Source: Arachnopeziza araneosa
Taxonomy: Eukaryota > Ascomycota > Leotiomycetes > Helotiales > Arachnopezizaceae
Length of the DNA stretch: 64,000 nt
Direction: 5' to 3'
Assembly: GCA_003988855.1 (NCBI GenBank)
Contig: QYAI01000136.1
Location: forward strand, 1-64,000
Below the pieces are notes generated by a model that saw only the letters and a list, made by a program, of their open reading frames with translations, did not search any database and was not told the DNA's origin. The translations under genes were made by a program, and so were the position numbers. Positions 1 to 9,463 of the stretch are shown piece by piece; positions within the stretch are counted from its first letter, which is position 1, and each line of letters begins with the position of its first letter.

Positions 1-221
1 TTAGCTATACTAATTATTTAACTTTGTTTTACTTTAGTACTATAGCAGCTTACACTAGCTATAGATTAGCTACTAAACATCTTTAGCAGTGTTAAAGCAG
101 AAGTTCGAGAAAAGTAATAGCGAACAAGGCAAGAAGCAACGACAGAAGTAGAAACACTAAAGGCAATTAGTAGTATCTTTCTTATAAGAACATAAGAGTT
201 TTTTCTTTAGAAGGGCACTTC

Positions 222-371
222 TGTTATGAGATTATTTACTCTTACATAACTGTTACGTGCGACAGTCATGTGACGAGGCTAGGACGAGGCTAGGCGGACA
301 TAAATAGCTGCTTCTCATAGAATTAGGAATGCATCCTTTTACAACCACACACCATAATTTTGTTCCTACCA
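222..371 (+). repeat. LTR-like repeat (copia-type solo LTR or fragment)
   Basis: This 150-bp segment starts with TGTTATGAG and ends with CCTACCA, so it has TG...CA ends. It matches, at roughly 85 percent by eye, the reverse complement of 30425-30561. Both copies contain the palindromic core GACAGTCATGTGAC, a TATA-like CATAAATAG and the block TCATAGAATTAGGAATG. The flanking pentamers (ACTTC and ACCAG) do not match, so no target duplication is visible here. It may be one LTR of a decayed element or a truncated copy. No gag or pol reading frame follows it. Confidence 0.6.
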
Positions 372-684
372 ACCAGGTTGGGAGAAGTGATAGAGGGCAA
401 ACAGAGATAAGGAGCGAGGGGAGGTAATTAGAAGAAGAAGAAGAGCCTGAAGAAAAGAATATGGAGAAGGTAAGGAGTAGAGAAATAAATAAAATTGCTG
501 TCTTGATGCCTAGGGGGTGGAGGGCACCTAATGTCTGCTACCGGGACATTTGTTTCAAGGTCTGATGTACGGATGATTCCCGCCTTTAGAGCGTTTTCTA
601 CGGCCCGTGCCGCCTTAGCCACGAGGTAAGTAGCGCAAGATTTTGGTCTGGAGATAGCTTAGAGTCTTACCTACGTAGCCCATC

Positions 685-933
685 GACGAGGATCCATTTC
701 GTGATGGTAGTTAGCGCGATTTTAGGCTATATTTTTATATGGGAAACATCGATTATTACAGCACTCTGTTGCATTTAGAACGAGGTAAGGGTTAATGGAA
801 GATCTCTTTAGGATATAGTTTATTCATAGACAAAGTTTGAAAGCTTTCTAACAGTTATTGCTGTCGTTACGAAGAGAGAAAGCCGAAAATCGAGAGTCGC
901 GGAACTACCATCACGAAATGGGTTAGCCTCGCA
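685..933. mobile_element. MITE-like inverted-repeat element
   Basis: Positions 694-712 (CCATTTCGTGATGGTAGTT) recur as a perfect 19-bp reverse complement at 903-921. Weaker pairing runs outward (CGAGG) and inward (GCGA...TTTT), giving arms of about 35-45 bp around roughly 190 bp of AT-rich DNA. The size, terminal inverted repeats and lack of any reading frame fit a non-autonomous DNA transposon. I cannot identify a target-site duplication, so the exact ends and superfamily are unknown. Confidence 0.5.
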
Positions 934-1151
934 TGCGCATGCTCTTCACTTCTCGATCATGCCTACCTATATATCATTATGACCTCTACTCAGCGCATGT
1001 ATCAAGACTGAACTGGGAGAACATGAAGTACCCAGGTATAGCGAGCATTCTGACTTACAAATGTGAGTAAAGAAGATTAAGCTGTGCAGGCATAAAAGCT
1101 CCTGTAAAGCTACGAAGCATTTAGACTTTAAGGTACAGGAAAATTTCTAAT

Positions 1152-2673
1152 TCATCCACTAGTAATCAACTTTTCCATCTCTGCAACATCTTTAACTGCA
1201 GTCGTAAGGTTTTCAAACCCGTTCTTAGTAATAAGAATGTTGTCTTCGATTCGAACGCCACCAACTTCCCAGTACTTATTCAGCACTTCAAAGTTGATGT
1301 AGGCTGAATGAACAGGGTCTGTCAAGTATGGCTCGATAATAAAACGGCAAAAGTAAATCTAGAAGGTTGGTTAGATATTGCTGTCAAATATTGTAAAGGA
1401 AGACTCACGCCTGGCTCAACTGTGATGATAGATCCCGCTGGTAGAGAACCTCGGACTCTCAAATATCTGAAAATGGGATCTTTGTCGTCGTAATTTGCGT
1501 GGCCACCAGTATCATGCGTGTCCATTCCCAAATAGTGTCCCAAACCGTGTGGAAAGAAGGCGACGCTAGTTCTCGTCTTGAGAATATCTTCCTTGTTGCC
1601 TTGCAACACACCTAAATTTAACAAGCCCTCGATGGCAATCTCGTGGGCGGTTATATGAACATCGTCCCAGAGCACACCTTCTTTGAGCATATTTATGCAT
1701 ACATGTTGCATTTGTAAAACAATGTCGTAAATTGCTCGACTCTCAGTGCTGAATTTTCCGTTTATTGGAAATGTCCTTGTCTGATCCGTGGTTAGCAGTT
1801 ATAAGCCGAAAACGATGAACACTTACAATATCAGAAGTATAGCAACCATACTCGCCCCCTGCATCTAGCAAAATGTTAAGCTTTCCCGCCAGAGGCTCAT
1901 TGTTCTTCACATAATGCAACGTGGCGGCGGCCGTTCCGCTGGCCACAATAGAATGATAAGCCTGCTCCCTTGCTCCATTTGAGATGCACTTCTCTATAAA
2001 CAAGCCCTCTAACTCCCGTTCATTCTTGGCGTGTTTTGCTGCTTTTAGAACTGCTGTATGTGCAATGGTGCTAATAGCATTTGCCTTCTTAGTAAGGGCA
2101 ACCTCAAAATCATCTTTTACAACTCGACATTCCTCGATTGCTTCCTTCAAGAGCACAAAATCTTTGTCGTCAAATTCGAGAAACGTAATGTGGTCACTGA
2201 CTTGGTTCGCAATTGTCCAAATGGCAGAGTGAGTTCGTGGATGGGCAAGTACAGCATTAACTTCATCAGTCGTTCGTACAGCGTCAACATCGTACAAAGA
2301 GAGTGCTTCGTCTTCCGAGAGTGGGAGGCCAGACCAAATTACGCTATCGGGATCGATGGGCGGGATGAAGAGCGTCGCCGTGTCAGTATCGATGTCGTAT
2401 GTGTAGTAGCTATCTGGGAGTGCACAGCCCGTCAGGTAATAGAAATATCGTCTCTGTCTGTGGCGGGGTCAGTGGGTACGAGTGAAGTGGGGTGAGAGCA
2501 TCAAACCTGAACGGCACTGACTCGTCGTTGTCTTCAATCATGCGGGTCTTTTGTCCCTCTAGATAGAGGATTCCATTTGTTTTAGGATTCTTCTTTCTCA
2601 TCCAATCGAGGACCCGTTTCACGTGGGTTTTCGCGGGATATTTGCCCGCCAGAACAGCTTCAACATGATCCAT
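1152..2673 (-). CDS. pepP: Xaa-Pro aminopeptidase (PepP, M24B family)
   Basis: A cytosolic-type metallopeptidase that removes an N-terminal residue preceding proline. Four exons join in frame (2507-2673, 1827-2451, 1409-1780, 1152-1358) to give 456 residues, the usual size for fungal PepP. The N-terminal part carries the AMP_N signature ending in RRYFYYLTGC. The C-terminal pita-bread fold keeps all five metal ligands: Asp about 252 (LLDAGGEYG), Asp about 263 (YTSDITR), His about 346 (HGLGHYLGMDTHD), Glu about 386 (VEPGIYF) and Glu about 426 (VRIEDN). The introns are 55, 46 and 50 bp. The ATG at 2671-2673 is the first in frame and gives the expected start. There is no signal peptide. It should be active. 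Confidence 0.93.
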
Positions 2674-3296
2674 ATCACGAGCGAGGAATAGCCCACAAGA
2701 TCTAAACTAGGAGGATAAGCCGGATTAGGACAGGATCAATGAAAATACGGTAATCGCAAAAGGTATGTCTGGAGTGACGCTTTCAAGGAAATCCTGACTT
2801 TTGGTTCTTGGATCTTGATGTGTTTCTGTTTGGTGTCGAGTGTCGAGGTACCTTGCTCCGGGGGTTTCCTATGCCGATATGCTTACAACAGGGATTCTGG
2901 TACTAAAGTCAGAAATGGGGGTGTTCACATCAGCTTCCTCGATATATGATGTCGAAATCTTCAAGAACATCAATATTCAATCCTCACAAGACACCTAACT
3001 GTATGTATCAATCCCATTTCAAGATCTCGAATCCATGTTCCCTCGAGGACGCCGCAACTGATAGGTACTTTCCAAATCTATGCAATCCTAATGTCTTTCC
3101 AAACGCCAATGCTAATCAAGAAGGTTTACCAAGGCCCCACCAAGAATTAGGTATTACATCGGTCGATTTCCGATCATATTCCTCGCCACTGACAAGACTG
3201 CTGTATCATCTTTCCAACAGGAACTTTGAGTGGGCTTCAGGCCCCATCCTCACAACATGGGAGTAATTATACAGGTACCCATGTGCCTGTGCTACT
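2674..3296. other. Intergenic region
   Basis: This is the upstream region of the aminopeptidase and downstream of the cyclin gene. A plus-strand frame at 2946-3266 has no recognisable domain and irregular composition; I treat it as chance. No repeats stand out. Confidence 0.5.
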
Positions 3297-4295
3297 TCAC
3301 GCATCTGCAGTGACTTCCAATACCGTTTCCTGGACCCCCACATGCTGTCTTTTCTTGGGTTTTAGAGGCATTCTGGGCACGAAATTCATCGAACCTTGAA
3401 GAGATGATATCTCTTTTAAACTGATGGCGTGCTCCAAAAGTGCCTCCTTGGATGTGTTGAACTCAAAATTAGTGAGAAAGCAAAAACTGATCTCGAGCCT
3501 GGCCAGTTCGTGTCCACTCACTCCTCCCACCTTCGAAAAACGTGAATGAGCATAGCTTTGATCTTCAAGGGCTTTCATAGCCACCCGAAGCCCTGCAAGT
3601 ATCAGCCGGTGACAGTTTCGACGTGTGACTGGAATCGCTTTCTCGTCAACTGCGAGCTTATGTATATAACAACTAGTTGCGAGGTAAACTGCCGTAGACA
3701 TGGGGCAGAATTTGTGTATCCTCATCAGATAGTCTTCCAAAGATATCGATGGAGGATGTTTCGAATAGAACTTTCTCGTAATCGCACTATGCTGTACGTT
3801 TAAGGGCTCTGCATTATCCCCAATGATGTAGGGATCTGTTTGTGTGAAGCCGGAACTCCCAACGGGTACCTTTCTGAAACTCACACCGTCGATGTCATCA
3901 GAACCGCCACTGGAATTTGAAGGTGTGCGGGGCCGCTTTTGTAGTTCTGCCAGGTTCTTGTACGAATTGCTTCGGATTATGTTCTCTTTCTCAGCTTGCA
4001 TTCCTCTCATATTCGTCGGCGTGTTGAATGTTGGAGGTGGTGTTGGAGGAACGTCGCCCGTAATCTTCACTAATGCCTCGATACCCGCGCATAGCAGTTT
4101 GAGGGCCGTAACAGGACCGAGAGTAAATACATCGAGGCTGTTTGGGGACAGAGGCCCAGTATCGTACCCAGCGGAAGACTTGATGCCTACGGAAAGCCCG
4201 GTATCCGCTGATGGGTTGGGAGGTGGTGGAATTTGTAGATTGGTCTCGGTCGGCGGGGAGCTGCTGGCAGCACTTGCTTGACGGGCGAGAGACAT
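3297..4295 (-). CDS. Pho80-like cyclin (PHO85-type cyclin partner)
   Basis: Single-exon 332-residue protein. Residues about 180-290 form a Pho80/Pcl cyclin domain, recognisable from SISLEDYLMRIHKF, STAVYLATSCYIHKL, the arginine/histidine turn RRNCHRLILAGLRVAMK and the helix HELARLEISFCFLTNFEF. The N-terminal third is rich in Ser, Thr and Pro and contains the motif LLCAGIEALVKITGD. Family members bind a Pho85-type CDK and in yeast and Neurospora (PHO80/PREG) repress phosphate-starvation transcription. Whether this is the Pho80/PREG orthologue or a Pcl6/7-like paralogue I cannot decide from sequence alone. The ATG is followed directly by SLARQ and no upstream exon is needed. Confidence 0.85.
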   Translation of the reverse strand: MSLARQASAASSSPPTETNLQIPPPPNPSADTGLSVGIKSSAGYDTGPLSPNSLDVFTLGPVTALKLLCAGIEALVKITGDVPPTPPPTFNTPTNMRGMQAEKENIIRSNSYKNLAELQKRPRTPSNSSGGSDDIDGVSFRKVPVGSSGFTQTDPYIIGDNAEPLNVQHSAITRKFYSKHPPSISLEDYLMRIHKFCPMSTAVYLATSCYIHKLAVDEKAIPVTRRNCHRLILAGLRVAMKALEDQSYAHSRFSKVGGVSGHELARLEISFCFLTNFEFNTSKEALLEHAISLKEISSLQGSMNFVPRMPLKPKKRQHVGVQETVLEVTADA

Positions 4296-5672
4296 AATGA
4301 TGGTCTGGAATTATATTCTGCTAGATGAGGAATACAGTGCCAATCTTGCATGTGAAGGGAGTATTAGCTCGGCCAGAGGCGTCGAAGCTGTAAGGTAATC
4401 GAAGGACCCCAGAAGCGCATATTCCTGGCAGATGTTGTTAGAGACGTAGAGAGATCAGTTATCAAGCTAGATTCTCTTGCGGCTATGGCTGATACGGTGT
4501 GAATCAATTGTCCCAAGGCTCCGAGAACTACCTAGGAAGGTATCGGAGTGGGTAGCGCCGGGTAGATGGATGGAGACTGGGAGATCCACAGTTCGCCGTT
4601 CTTTCGAACACAGGAGGACGAAGATTTAAGTAGTTGAAGGTTGGTAGTCTCGTCTCGTCTCGTCTCGTTCTCAAAGCACGTCTCGTACCGAAGTCAATGC
4701 TGGCCGGTACCTGAATGCGATGCGGTGGAGTTTAGGCTGATTAAGAAGCCTCCCAAGGCGATGATGTTAGTAAGAACGGGCGTCGTGGGAGGGAGATGGT
4801 CTGGGAAAGCCAGAAAAATGTAGCGATTGGCGTTTCTTATGCTTGAATTTCTTTTTTTCGCCGCTGCCACCGGCCTGTGATCTTCAACTCGTGGAGCGCT
4901 GTGCCTATGAAGGCCGCCGTCTCATCAGCAGGTTGACGTCCCACTGCTTACCCCGCCGCATCGCGCATATCATATCACCAAAACCCGAGGATTCGCCCCA
5001 CGTCGCTGGCTGGTCCTTTGAGTCTGTTGGATCTCTGTCCTCTCTCTTCTGTGTCGGCCAATAGAGGATAGGCCTATGACCGAGGTTTTGGGAATAATGG
5101 TGAGCTGTCTGTACATGACCATTACTGCTACCGTCCAGGACCATGCTGTCCTGCAGGCAAGGCCGGGATAGTTCCGAAGCTCGAGGACCCTGAAAATCCC
5201 GCCTAAACGGGAGGGGAATGAGAGCGAATGCAGATGCTTCCATTTCCACCTGGACGTGTGACCTGCAAGCCTTGCCTAGAGTCGCCTTTTGTAGCGCAGA
5301 ATCAGAGAGGGCTATTGGTGCTGGCAATGAGGGTCCAATAGCTGATCTAGAAGCAGGCACCGGAAGTAATTTCCCGTCACCCGTGAAGCACTTCATGAGA
5401 GATGAGAGATTACTGTGGGTGCATTGAATTGAAAGGAGCACAGGCACCGTGTAAATTTTCGCCTGCTTTAAGTTTGATTACGAGAATCTGTAACCGAGGC
5501 AGGACAGACAACAGATGCATTGAGGTCAACTCTACCTTATTCACAACAGGAGAGCTTCTCTCCGAGCTTGGGCTATGTTCAATCATTCACCTTCCCAATA
5601 GTTTCATGCAAACGCTACCGTTTGGGTTTGATGAATATTGTCTTCCTCTCCATGTGATACTCCGCCTAGATC
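4296..5672. other. Intergenic region with GTCTC microsatellite
   Basis: About 1.4 kb upstream of the cyclin gene and downstream of the ThDP enzyme. It includes a short CGTCT/GTCTC tandem stretch near 4650-4675. A 180-codon minus-strand frame at 4905-5447 lacks an ATG at its start and shows no family resemblance; I do not call it. A long 5' UTR of the cyclin mRNA could lie here. Confidence 0.5.
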
Positions 5673-7747
5673 TTAACAGCCTGACACGACTACCGCGTCG
5701 ATCACCGCAGTCACACCATTCTTCACACTTTCTACCGCTCTCTTCAAGACTGCCTCTAGCTCGCTTGCCTTCGCAACTTTCTCCGCAAAAAGGTTTCCAC
5801 CAGCTGCAGCCTTGGCAATCCCAGCATAATCTGGTACAGGTGCAAAGCTGATGTTGAGTTCTTCATTTGTGGCCTTGGAGCCCAACCCGTCTGGATGAAC
5901 TAGGAGCAATGATTTCTTCGGTGCGTTCCATCCTATGGGGGATGATTAGCCAATTTCCTCTGCAGGTGAGCCAATTCCATTTACCTTTATTATTCAAAAC
6001 AATGGTTAAAATCGGAATTTTATATCGTTGCGAGATCCAGTAAACACTACCCGGAATCGAAAACAGGAATGTTCCATCTCCAACAATCTGGACAACAAAT
6101 TTACCCTTTCCAGCTCCGTTTTCATATTCACTCGCCAACTTGATTCCAAGTGCTCCGCCTCCGGACCAACCAAGTCCACCACCGCCGCAATTAATCCATG
6201 ATCCTGGGAGGGTAGCTTGAATATTATCTGCCACAAATACTGTATTTGTTACTGCCTCGATAGCGAAAATGCTATCTTCAGGGACAATTCCACGAAGAGT
6301 ACGGCAAAGATAGCCAGTTCCGAATGTATCATCCTGCTGCGGCCCTGCTATGGCAGCAATAGTAGCGAGGCGTTTCTTGTGATCTTCTGCCAAGTCTTCC
6401 CATTTTTGATTGTACAATTGGGAACTAAGTTTTTCCGAAAGTTTGGAGGAGCTGATAAACTTCACAAGTTGTGTAATGGACGTGAAACTATCAGCACGGT
6501 ATCTTGCAACAGCGGCAATATAGGCAACGGGCATTTGTTGTTTCATCGGGTCGACATCAATGTGGTATACCTTGGCTGTTTTTGAGGGGTGACATTGGGT
6601 ATTAATCCATGGTACATCTAGATCAATCTCAGCATATTAGCAAGGTAGAGCAGAAACTCAATTACCGCAGTCAATGACCAGAATGACATCCGCTGTCCTG
6701 ATGGCTTGATCGATACCATATCTCAGACCGAGCCATGCTCGGTGATCAGCTGGGAAGCACATGTCGCTGCCCCCGGTGTCCAAAACCCTCAATCCTTTGA
6801 TAGTATCCGCAAGTTTAGTAAGTGCTCCAACCGTCTTATGGTTTCGTCCTGAGTAGCCTGTAATAATCAAGGGTTGCTCGGCTTCAACCAGGCTTTCTGA
6901 TATAAGCTCCACTGCGTCGTCAGTAAGAGCTGAGGGCTCAACGGGATTCCAAAATGCCTGGTCAAGTGCGTATGGCGATAAATCCTCTTCCATAACTTCT
7001 CTTGCGCCACAAAGATACACTGGACCGGCAGGATCACTGCGTGCGAATTGCAGTGCTCGGTTTACCATTTGTTTAACATTCTTTCCGGTCTTAATTTCGG
7101 CAGTATACCTGCAATACTGCGCTACAATCTGTTTTTGATCTGGTACATCCTGGATCCAATGAATATATTCCGTTCGAGATCCTCGCATTTCTCCCTCTAT
7201 TGTATATGGAGATAGGCCAGCGAAAATGAGAACTGGCGCACGTCCGCAAGAAGCATTATGTACTGCAGCTCCTAGACCCTGAGTTCCAACATCGACATGA
7301 ACAATCACGCATTGAGGTTTGCCAGTGAGTCGAGCATAACCGTCGGCCATAGAAAGAGCGACCATCTAGCAAGAATTAGTTAGGCATTAGGGTAACGAGA
7401 GCGGTACGTTCTTCGTTGGGACAGGTAATCTGGCGAGGGAATTTGCCTTTCTTTTCATTTTGTCCTTTTACCATGGCTTCGATGATGGACCTGATTCCAA
7501 AAACTTATAGTCAGTATCTTTCATTCGCACATTCTTGGGCGAGGGTTGGATATCCCCAATGATGAAACGGAGCGGCTTGAGAGAAGAGCAAAAAAGGGGA
7601 CTCTGTACGGATGATCGGATCCAAGATTCACAAAGCAATGGGTTACTCCAGCCTGTGTTGGAAACGTCAGTCTCTCTCTAAGTCAAACGGAACTGCTCTC
7701 CCTACCTCCCATAGTGCCTCGAAAAAGGCAAAAGATGCAGTATACAT
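5673..7747 (-). CDS. ThDP-dependent acetolactate-synthase/decarboxylase-like enzyme, possibly frameshifted
   Basis: A thiamine-diphosphate enzyme related to acetolactate synthase and benzoylformate decarboxylase. Six exons (7706-7747, 7609-7652, about 7409-7490, 6666-7365, 5985-6617, 5673-5932) encode about 586 residues. The N-terminal domain has AGVTHCFVNLGSDHPS and ITCPNE, whose Glu at about 55 is the expected cofactor-activating acid. The C-terminal domain has the classical ThDP/Mg motif, GDG at about 469-471 through NN at 498-499. Five junctions include four clean ones. The exon 3/exon 4 junction does not: the only GT donor leaves one extra C, so strict GT-AG splicing shifts the frame just after the catalytic Glu. 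Either the donor is non-canonical or this allele is broken. The natural substrate cannot be inferred. Confidence 0.82.
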
Positions 7748-8374
7748 TTTGAGGAGACGAATTAACAGACAAAGAGAGAGAGGGAAGTTTCAAGAAGGCT
7801 TCTCAGAAGAAAGCAGCTGTTTTAGAGAGATGTAGATGGTAAGTGGGGAGGATGAAGTAATGGAGGGGTTTGCTCGGGATTGTTGAATTCTTAAGCCGCG
7901 CTGAACAGCTCCAAGCACGAAAGTGGCACTTGCACGCGGAACTCTTTCCTCTTCCTCGGTCGGAGACTCAAAGAAGGGTTCGTTGTCGAGAGAAGATGTC
8001 CGATCCCCGAAGACTTCTTCAGAACTTGGTGGCATTCAATTGATGACCAACTAGGAATGGATTTGCTGGTGGGACGACGGTGAGGGACTCCCGAAATCTG
8101 GGGTCGGCTTACCTTCCTCTTCTCTACGCCCCACCAGCTGTGGAAGCTTTCCGCACCGTTGAAAGACGGCCGATCCAGTACGGCTCCGAAAGCAATTGCC
8201 CATTTATAGCCGCAATCTGATAACATGACAACCCAAAGGCAGGATTCTCAGATTGGTGATTCACATGTGAAGGCTTGCTTATTTAATTTCAGGTGAGATG
8301 TGGTGCACAGAAGAATTCCATTTGCTACTCGGCCATAAAGAACGATTGATTGCCATCTAAGCTAGAAGATTTTC
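7748..8374. other. Intergenic region
   Basis: Promoter side of the ThDP enzyme and 3' side of the coiled-coil gene. A purine-rich AGAGAGAG stretch lies near 7770-7785. A 111-codon minus-strand frame from 8226 has an ATG but no recognisable domain; it may be a chance frame within an upstream leader. Confidence 0.45.
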
Positions 8375-9463
8375 CTACTCATATCGATACACTCCATCAT
8401 CGTACAGGACTCGATGTCTTCGAGTTGCTGGCCCTACACTAAAGCGTCTTGCTGGCAACTGCCGCTCCTTTAGTCGTTGTCTCAGGGCAGCTTCCTCTTC
8501 GGCCTCCCTCCGAGCTTTAATCTCTCTGTCTCGAACATCTAGCCGCCTCCTGATCTCTGCCGCCTCAACTATTGCTCTTTCTCCAGCATCTCGTTCATCT
8601 CTAACAGCTAGTGAACTCATCATGGCTGGGAGACCCTCGGGTTGATCAACAACTGGCCTGAGGTATTCTCTCTGTCTGAGGGGTGCAGGAGGCACAGGAA
8701 CTGCTGGCCTTCTTCGGATCTCCTCATCTTGCGCTCTGATACGTTCGTCCCGACGACGCTCGGCTTCGAGCGCAGCGATGTGCTCTTCACGTTCTCGTTC
8801 TCGACGTTCTAAATCTTCTGCTTCCCGGCGAGCCCGTGAGTCGAACGATGTGTGTGATGTGGAAGGCGAGTCCCATGATACACGATTCCTGGAAGATGAT
8901 GCACGTCGTGGACGATCACCTACAACTGCTCCTACCGAAGGAGCACGAGGCGTGGGGATAGGACGTTCATCAACGATAATAGGACGGCTGCGATCTCGCG
9001 GGACACCGTCAACGATAAATGGGGGTGTCGATGGTGAACTAGGGGCAGTGAATGTTTGCTGGAAGGTTTGTGGTGGTGTTCGGGGTGTTGGAGGCGAGTC
9101 GACGATGATAATACGCTCTTTGCGGTGTTGACGACTTGGGCGAAGGGGCGGGAAGAGCTCGCTGCGTCGCTTGCTATTGCGACGTCGTACTCTCCCCTCG
9201 TCCGAACTCATGTCTCCTCCTGAAAGTCGGTGGTGAGAGCCGCCCGAAGAACGAGGAGGAGTAGATGGGAAAGCTCGTTGATTCGTAGTCATCATATACT
9301 CGGTCGACGGCTCTCCAAACTGAATCTTTCGAATGGGATTTTCAAGGACAGAGAGCTTTTGACATGGACGGCCAGGCTGGCCAAATGCACAATATTGAGT
9401 CTGCCGGAATTCGGTCGAGGACCCATCAGGATAGGAGTCAACGTAAACGTTTGTGACACACAT
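8375..9463 (-). CDS. Conserved-type fungal protein with Arg/Glu-rich coiled coil
   Basis: Single-exon protein of 362 residues whose function I do not recognise. The first 60 residues (MCVTNVYVDSYPDG..., QYCAFGQPGRPCQKL) are cysteine-containing and look folded. Residues about 75-190 are disordered, rich in Pro, Ser and Arg, with repeated PPTPRTPP and IIVDxPP-type segments. Residues about 205-345 form a charged predicted coiled coil (RREAEDLERREREREEH, DVRDREIKARREAEEEA). The frame starts at an ATG and codon use is regular over more than 1 kb, which supports a real gene. A long AT-poor leader may precede it, because the next upstream gene is over 2 kb away. Confidence 0.75.
   Translation of the reverse strand: MCVTNVYVDSYPDGSSTEFRQTQYCAFGQPGRPCQKLSVLENPIRKIQFGEPSTEYMMTTNQRAFPSTPPRSSGGSHHRLSGGDMSSDEGRVRRRNSKRRSELFPPLRPSRQHRKERIIIVDSPPTPRTPPQTFQQTFTAPSSPSTPPFIVDGVPRDRSRPIIVDERPIPTPRAPSVGAVVGDRPRRASSSRNRVSWDSPSTSHTSFDSRARREAEDLERREREREEHIAALEAERRRDERIRAQDEEIRRRPAVPVPPAPLRQREYLRPVVDQPEGLPAMMSSLAVRDERDAGERAIVEAAEIRRRLDVRDREIKARREAEEEAALRQRLKERQLPARRFSVGPATRRHRVLYDDGVYRYE

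Larger units (their letters stand above)
1..1151. other. Repeat-rich intergenic region
   Basis: AT-rich DNA holding the LTR-like repeat and the MITE-like inverted repeat listed separately. I see no convincing coding exon. The only reading frame of note, on the minus strand at 428-622, ends in a low-complexity TTC tract and resembles nothing I know. Confidence 0.6.

Noticed and set aside
2946..3266. 106-codon plus-strand frame between the aminopeptidase and the cyclin
   Set aside because: No domain or signal peptide, and it sits in a short gap between two minus-strand genes.
4905..5447. 180-codon minus-strand frame
   Set aside because: It begins at a non-ATG codon, has no recognisable domain and irregular composition. 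It probably lies in the leader or promoter of the cyclin gene.
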